A stretch of 40,062 bases of DNA from Pseudomonadota bacterium (lineage in GTDB: Bacteria; Pseudomonadota; Gammaproteobacteria; Burkholderiales; Rhodocyclaceae), in assembly GCA_029776255.1 (NCBI GenBank), contig JAKOTN010000067.1, positions 1 through 40,062 on the forward strand. Direction: 5' to 3'. Position 1 is the stretch's first letter; every line of letters begins with the position of its first letter. A model generated the notes under the pieces. It searched no databases. It was not told the DNA's origin and worked only from the letters and a program-made list of their open reading frames with translations. This document shows positions 37,020 through 40,062 of the stretch, piece by piece. Both the position numbers and the translations under genes were made by a program.

Positions 37020-37257
37020 GCTGCCCTCCTATTGATCCGGCCTGTTGAAGTTTGAACCACGCATGCTCTCAAACATGCTTCTGCAATCGGGGCAGGCTTA
37101 AGGCAGTTAAAACAAAATCGTTCTGGATCAATAAGGGTGAGACGCCCAACGAATGAAAGGGACATCCCCGTCCCGAGGCCACGGCGGACGCCGCAAACGG
37201 CAGCGAGTGCCATGATGGGATTTGCAGGTCACATCCAAACCACGAAAGGGGAAGTCC

Positions 37258-37968
37258 ATGAGCACTATCACGGTAGGAAACGATCTTGCCAAGAACGTCT
37301 TCGCGGTGCATGGCGTTGATGATGATGGCAAGGCGGTGCTGGTCAAGCCCAAAGTTGCCCGGGACACGCTGCTGGAGCTGGTGGCCAACCTGCCGCCGTG
37401 CCTGATCGGCATGGAAGCCTGCTCCGGCGCCCACCACTGGGCGCGGCGGTTCCGGACGCACGGACACACCGTCCGGCTCATGGCCCCCAGGTTTATCGCC
37501 CCCTACCGCCTGTCCGGCAAGCGCGGCAAGGCCGTCGCCGCCGATGCCGCCGCCATCCGCGAATTCGGCATCGTCCTGCCCCAGAAGGTCGCCAACCCGC
37601 GGCGGCGGATCGGCGAGCACCTGGAGGATCTGTGCCCGGCTACGCCAACCGGTGTGTCGGCGACCTGCTGGCCCACGCCGACGTCCTCGACGAGCGCATC
37701 GCCGAATACGACCGGGCCATCGCCCAAGTCGCCCGGGACGATGCCCGCAGCCGACGCCTGATGGAACTGCCCGGCATCGGCCCGACCACGGCCAGTGCCC
37801 TCCTGGCCAGCCTGGGTGGCGGCCTGGATCGGACTCACGCCCGGGCAATACAGCGGCGGCGGCACGGCCCGCCTGGGGGGGCGGATCACCCGGGCCGGCG
37901 ACCGCTACCTGCGCAGCCTGCTGATCATGGGGGCGCGTGCCATTCCCAGCGGCCTGGGAAGCCATGCC
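37258..37968 (+). pseudogene. IS110-family transposase, decayed (copy A)
   Basis: The ATG has GGGGAA six bases upstream and reads TVGNDLAKNVFAVHGVDDDG and LIGMEACSGAHHWARRFR, the DEDD catalytic N-domain of IS110-type recombinases. At about 37560 roughly 50 codons appear deleted (AADAAAI runs straight into REFGIVLPQKV). The frame then shifts at about 37635 to one reading VGDLLAHADVLDERIAEYDR and MELPGIGPTTASALLASLGG. It shifts back at about 37825, with another small loss, to GLTPGQYSGGG and ITRAGDRYLRSLLIMGARA. It then ends in a junction with copy B near 37945-37999. It is inactive. Confidence 0.8.
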
Positions 37969-38457
37969 TTGGGGGAGCCGACGCGGGCGGGACATGTCGT
38001 CGCCGATCTCGATGAGGATCAGGGCGGCGGCCACGTGGTCGATGCCGGGGAGGGTCTGCAACAGGCCATGCGCCCAGGCGTAGGGCTTCATGACCGCCAT
38101 CAGGCAGGCGTCGATCTCGATGGGGCCGCACACCCGGCCGAAGCGCGCCAGCACGGCCAGCCATTCCGAGTCGAGCATGTCGGCCTTGCGGCCGGGCACA
38201 TGCTTGATGAAGTGGTCATTGACCACTCACGCCGTGATGCCGGCATTCTCCAGGTGGGAGAACACGCTCTTCCAGTAGATGCCGGTGCTCTCCATGACCA
38301 CCAGTTGCACCCGCAATTCGACGAGCCACTGGACCAAGGCGCGGCTATCGCGTTTGAAACCGCTGAACTTCCGTCTGTGCTTGGCGATCGAGGCGTCGGG
38401 TTGCTTGATCGGCACGGTGACCACGTGCCGCATGCGGTGCACATCGATTCTGGCCAT
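37969..38457 (-). pseudogene. IS110-family transposase, decayed (copy B, opposite strand)
   Basis: The minus-strand ATG at 38457 begins MARIDVHRMRHVVTVPIKQP, the IS110 catalytic start, and reaches VVMESTGIYWKSVFSHLENAG. A TGA at 38229-38227 interrupts the frame where relatives have Trp, so a single TGG-to-TGA change is likely. The frame resumes as FIKHVPGRKADMLDSEWLAV, then jumps across a large deletion after LARFGR to IDACLMAVMKPYAWA and LLQTLPGIDHVAAALILIEI. It breaks off at GDDMS where copy A begins. The two elements are different in sequence and meet tail to tail. Confidence 0.8.
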
Positions 38458-38844
38458 ACGCCGGTACAAGGGCGACAAACCCGCCATGACAAGGCTCTTG
38501 TATGTAAAGTGCGAGGCAGCGCGCAGGGGCATCTCCCGTGGGCGGTGCGTCGGGCGGCGGCGTCTGCCGCAGCACGACAAATCGGTGAGCGGGAAGACTC
38601 TTCGAACCGCGAACGGTTCGGACCTCTTTACCGTACGTGTGGCCACCCGGTCCATGGGAATGGACCGGGAAGCGCTACAATCGGGGGGCGAGCCAGTTCG
38701 GTGGCGGTCCGGTTAGGCAACGGGTCGGGCCTTCATTCGTTTGGCGATCTCTTCGCCCTTGTGCGCCATCTCATATGATGCACCTGCACAGGGCTTTCAT
38801 GGTCGAGAGCGAGTGGACACACTCGTGGTGGGTTAGGAGTCAAG
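38458..38844. other. non-coding end of IS110 copy B and start of a cassette
   Basis: 38458-38700 lies upstream of copy B on its strand and shows structured DNA: CCCGGTCCAT-GGGA-ATGGACCGGG (38646-38669) is a perfect 10-bp hairpin, and CGAACCG-CGAA-CGGTTCG lies at about 38602-38619. IS110-group elements encode bridge RNA in such a region. GTTAGGC (38712-38718) is an exact attC R' box and may mark the boundary between the insertion sequence and the next cassette. 38719-38844 leads into the cassette gene. Confidence 0.45.
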
Positions 38845-39285
38845 ATGAATCGTGTGGCTCTCATGCTTTTGGGCTCTATCTTGTACACATCGGCAAACTC
38901 ATATGCGCTTGATAGTTCTGATGTTGGCACCTACGCAGTTGTTCATCGAGATGGCCACGTTACAAACTTCACTTTCTATGCATCTGTTTCGGCTACCAAA
39001 TGGAACATCGAACAAAAAGTACCCAATGGTTCATGGTCCAACGTGACTTGTGAGACTGATTGCATTCTGCGAGACTCAAATCCAAAAGCAATCCGTCGCT
39101 TTTTCCCCGCTAGCGTCTTAAAAGATATCGAACCCAACTGCGTACACAATAGCGCCTTTGCGTTCTGCAACTTTACGCATACGTCGCGTCCCGGAAGCAA
39201 AGGTTATGTAATGGTCGCCCTCGTTACCCAACAGCCAACCCCAGTGCGGCTCAGGAAACTATCGAATGAACGCCTTGCTCCCTAA
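38845..39285 (+). CDS. exported protein of unknown function in a cassette
   Basis: The 146-residue protein has a signal peptide (VALMLLGSILYTSANSYA, cleavage at about 20-22). The mature part is beta-rich, with TYAVVHRDGHVTNFTFYASV, four cysteines (TCETDC, NCVHN, FCNF) that could form disulphides, and a basic C-terminus. I recognise no family. AGGAG lies six bases before the ATG. Its base composition is more AT-rich than the core genes. The stop codon is part of the attC-like left box, as is typical of integron cassettes. Confidence 0.65.
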   Translation: MNRVALMLLGSILYTSANSYALDSSDVGTYAVVHRDGHVTNFTFYASVSATKWNIEQKVPNGSWSNVTCETDCILRDSNPKAIRRFFPASVLKDIEPNCVHNSAFAFCNFTHTSRPGSKGYVMVALVTQQPTPVRLRKLSNERLAP

Positions 39286-39366
39286 CATTTCGGTCAAGGT
39301 CGCTTCGGCCTGCGGCCTCCGCTGGACGCGCCGCAAGCGGCGCGCCCCTTACTGTCGACGCTAGGC
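39280..39366 (+). repeat. attC-like cassette recombination site
   Basis: The left end CCCTAAC-ATTTCGGTCAAGG and right end CCCCTTACTGTCGA-CGCTAGGC are recognisable R''-L'' and L'-R' boxes, partly complementary to each other. The centre contains GCGCCGC-AA-GCGGCGC and GGCC-TGC-GGCC hairpins. The length of 87 bases is normal for attC. The R' box has GCTAGGC where GTTAGGC is usual, one base off. It separates two small exported-protein genes in the same orientation. Confidence 0.65.
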
Positions 39367-39383
39367 ACCACCAAGGCGCAAAC

Positions 39384-39860
39384 ATGACCGCCCTACAAAA
39401 CGCCCTTCTCCCACTTCTCCTTGCGGCGGCAGTGAGCGGACCCGCCTCCGCTGCGGCCGTTGACCACTGCAAGGCCATTGTTCCACTCGTTAAGGAACTG
39501 ATGGAATCAACAAGCCCTGTATGCTCAATGACGCCAGCGCTACCTGGTTCGGAACAGTCGATTCGCCTGATGGCTACGCGTCCCGTCTCGAACACTGACT
39601 CCGCAAGGTCGCTGTGGAGAATTTCGACTTGCATATCGGTCGGCCATCAACTGAATCAAACTCGAGATGACACTGTAAAGTTGCTCGTTTTGATTGACCC
39701 GTTTTCGAAGACCGCGGACGCTACCGTCTCACTCCCGACAAAACTCTGCCGGGAACTTCAATCCAAGCTTGAAGACGATGCGATCTCACTGGAAAAAGCG
39801 ATTGCGCAAATTGGCGCCGCAGCGAGACCAAAATCTAGTTTGGACGGAAAACCCAAGTGA
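39384..39860 (+). CDS. exported protein of unknown function in a second cassette
   Basis: The 158-residue protein has a signal peptide (LLPLLLAAAVSGPASAAA, cleavage at about 24) and a small, mixed mature part with cysteines in DHCKAIV, SPVCSMTP, STCISVGH and KLCREL that could pair. The C-terminal helix reads LEDDAISLEKAIAQIGAA. I recognise no family. It begins 17 bases past the attC-like site, as expected of a cassette gene. No attC follows it; the sequence runs into a transposase end, so its own site may have been lost. Confidence 0.6.
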   Translation: MTALQNALLPLLLAAAVSGPASAAAVDHCKAIVPLVKELMESTSPVCSMTPALPGSEQSIRLMATRPVSNTDSARSLWRISTCISVGHQLNQTRDDTVKLLVLIDPFSKTADATVSLPTKLCRELQSKLEDDAISLEKAIAQIGAAARPKSSLDGKPK

Positions 39861-39904
39861 TGCCTCTTAAGAAACACCTCCCAAGTGACTGATTGGCAAT
39901 GACG

Positions 39905-40062
39905 TCAACAAGCCGGTTGTGGATTGTCGACGAGTCTCATGCCCAATTTCTCGGCACGAAGGGAGAGTTGGCGAAGCACCCTTTGGCGGTAACGTTCCTC
40001 GAAGTAATCCTGGCCCTGATCGGTATATTCCTCGCCCTTGGTCAGCATCGTGTAGATCAGGC
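39905..40062 (-). CDS. transposase C-terminus (runs off window), probably IS110 family
   Basis: Fifty-one codons are open from the window edge to TGA 39907-39905, reading LIYTMLTKGEEYTDQGQDYF, then EERYRQRVLRQLSLRAEKLG and MRLVDNPQPAC. This is a typical transposase tail, and I think of IS110-type proteins, but the catalytic part lies outside the window, so the family is not certain. It faces the cassette genes. Confidence 0.6.
   Translation of the reverse strand, partial: LIYTMLTKGEEYTDQGQDYFEERYRQRVLRQLSLRAEKLGMRLVDNPQPAC

Larger units (their letters stand above)
36683..37257. other. intergenic region with transposon and gene debris
   Basis: 36690-36870, in front of the efflux operon, holds no clear gene or promoter that I can defend. 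36880-37019 carries the IS3 and cupin fragments listed separately. 37140-37257, before the first IS110 remnant, contains a GGGAC-ATCCCC-GTCCC hairpin and a GGCGGACGCC stem. It may be the non-coding end of that element, the place where IS110-type bridge RNA is encoded. Confidence 0.35.

Noticed and set aside
37069-38226. A 385-codon minus-strand frame taken as one protein
   Set aside because: Only its first roughly 80 codons are IS110 copy B; the remainder is antisense to copy A and has no meaning.
37795-38778. A 327-codon plus-strand frame
   Set aside because: Its first 45 codons are the end of IS110 copy A; after the junction it is antisense to copy B.
1-40062. CRISPR arrays, rRNA and tRNA genes
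   Set aside because: No regularly spaced repeats and no recognisable tRNA or rRNA sequence were found on reading; a covariance-model scan was not possible here.

Overview
The window looks like chromosomal DNA of a betaproteobacterium, with Rhodocyclales (Dechloromonas/Accumulibacter-like) a reasonable guess. The grounds are high GC, the gene orders rimP-nusA-infB-rbfA-truB and PHP-yciO-M50-trpS-scpA-scpB-rluB, rpe-gph-trpE, rdgC, and many c-di-GMP and chemotaxis-type signalling genes. The taxonomic guess is inference from gene content and order.

Layout. (1) 1-2.7 kb is an accessory flank. It holds a cut-off IS3 OrfA and small ORFs typical of integron gene cassettes (a membrane protein, a DUF4274 protein, a SMI1/KNR4 protein) with attC-like sequences between them, followed by gene debris that includes the C-terminus of a DHCW-type cupin. 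(2) 2.7-6.4 kb holds an OafA-type acyltransferase and a PAS-PAS-GGDEF-EAL protein on the other strand. (3) 6.7-19.0 kb, minus strand, holds two housekeeping operons. One is for transcription, translation initiation and ribosome maturation (rimP, nusA, infB, rbfA, truB). The other carries a PHP phosphatase, a YciO/Sua5-like protein, an M50 protease, trpS, scpA, scpB and rluB. A promoter followed by two tandem terminator-like hairpins lies just before rimP. (4) 19.2-29.2 kb holds rdgC, a LysE exporter, a V4R protein behind an FNR-like box, a PstS-like binding protein followed by a large chemoreceptor, a methyltransferase and apaG, and a second solute-binding protein followed by a TorS-like hybrid kinase. 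Neither binding protein has transporter genes beside it. (5) 29.3-32.4 kb holds rpe, gph and trpE. A short ORF with the motif Trp-Pro-Trp overlaps the gph stop and precedes trpE, which suggests attenuation. trpG, trpD and trpC do not follow. (6) 32.4-36.7 kb, minus strand, holds an RND efflux pump and its adaptor. (7) 36.7-40.06 kb is a second accessory flank. It contains an IS3 C-terminus fused to a cupin fragment, two decayed IS110-family transposases joined tail to tail, two cassette-like genes for exported proteins separated by a convincing attC-like site, and the C-terminus of a further transposase.

The most interesting signals are the terminator pair in the rimP-nusA leader (possible NusA feedback), the two binding-protein/receptor pairs, the Trp-rich leader ORF before trpE, the FNR-like promoter of the V4R gene, and the cassette/attC plus IS110 associations at both ends. 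No integrase, CRISPR array, rRNA or tRNA was recognised. All calls come from reading the sequence; no database search was run.
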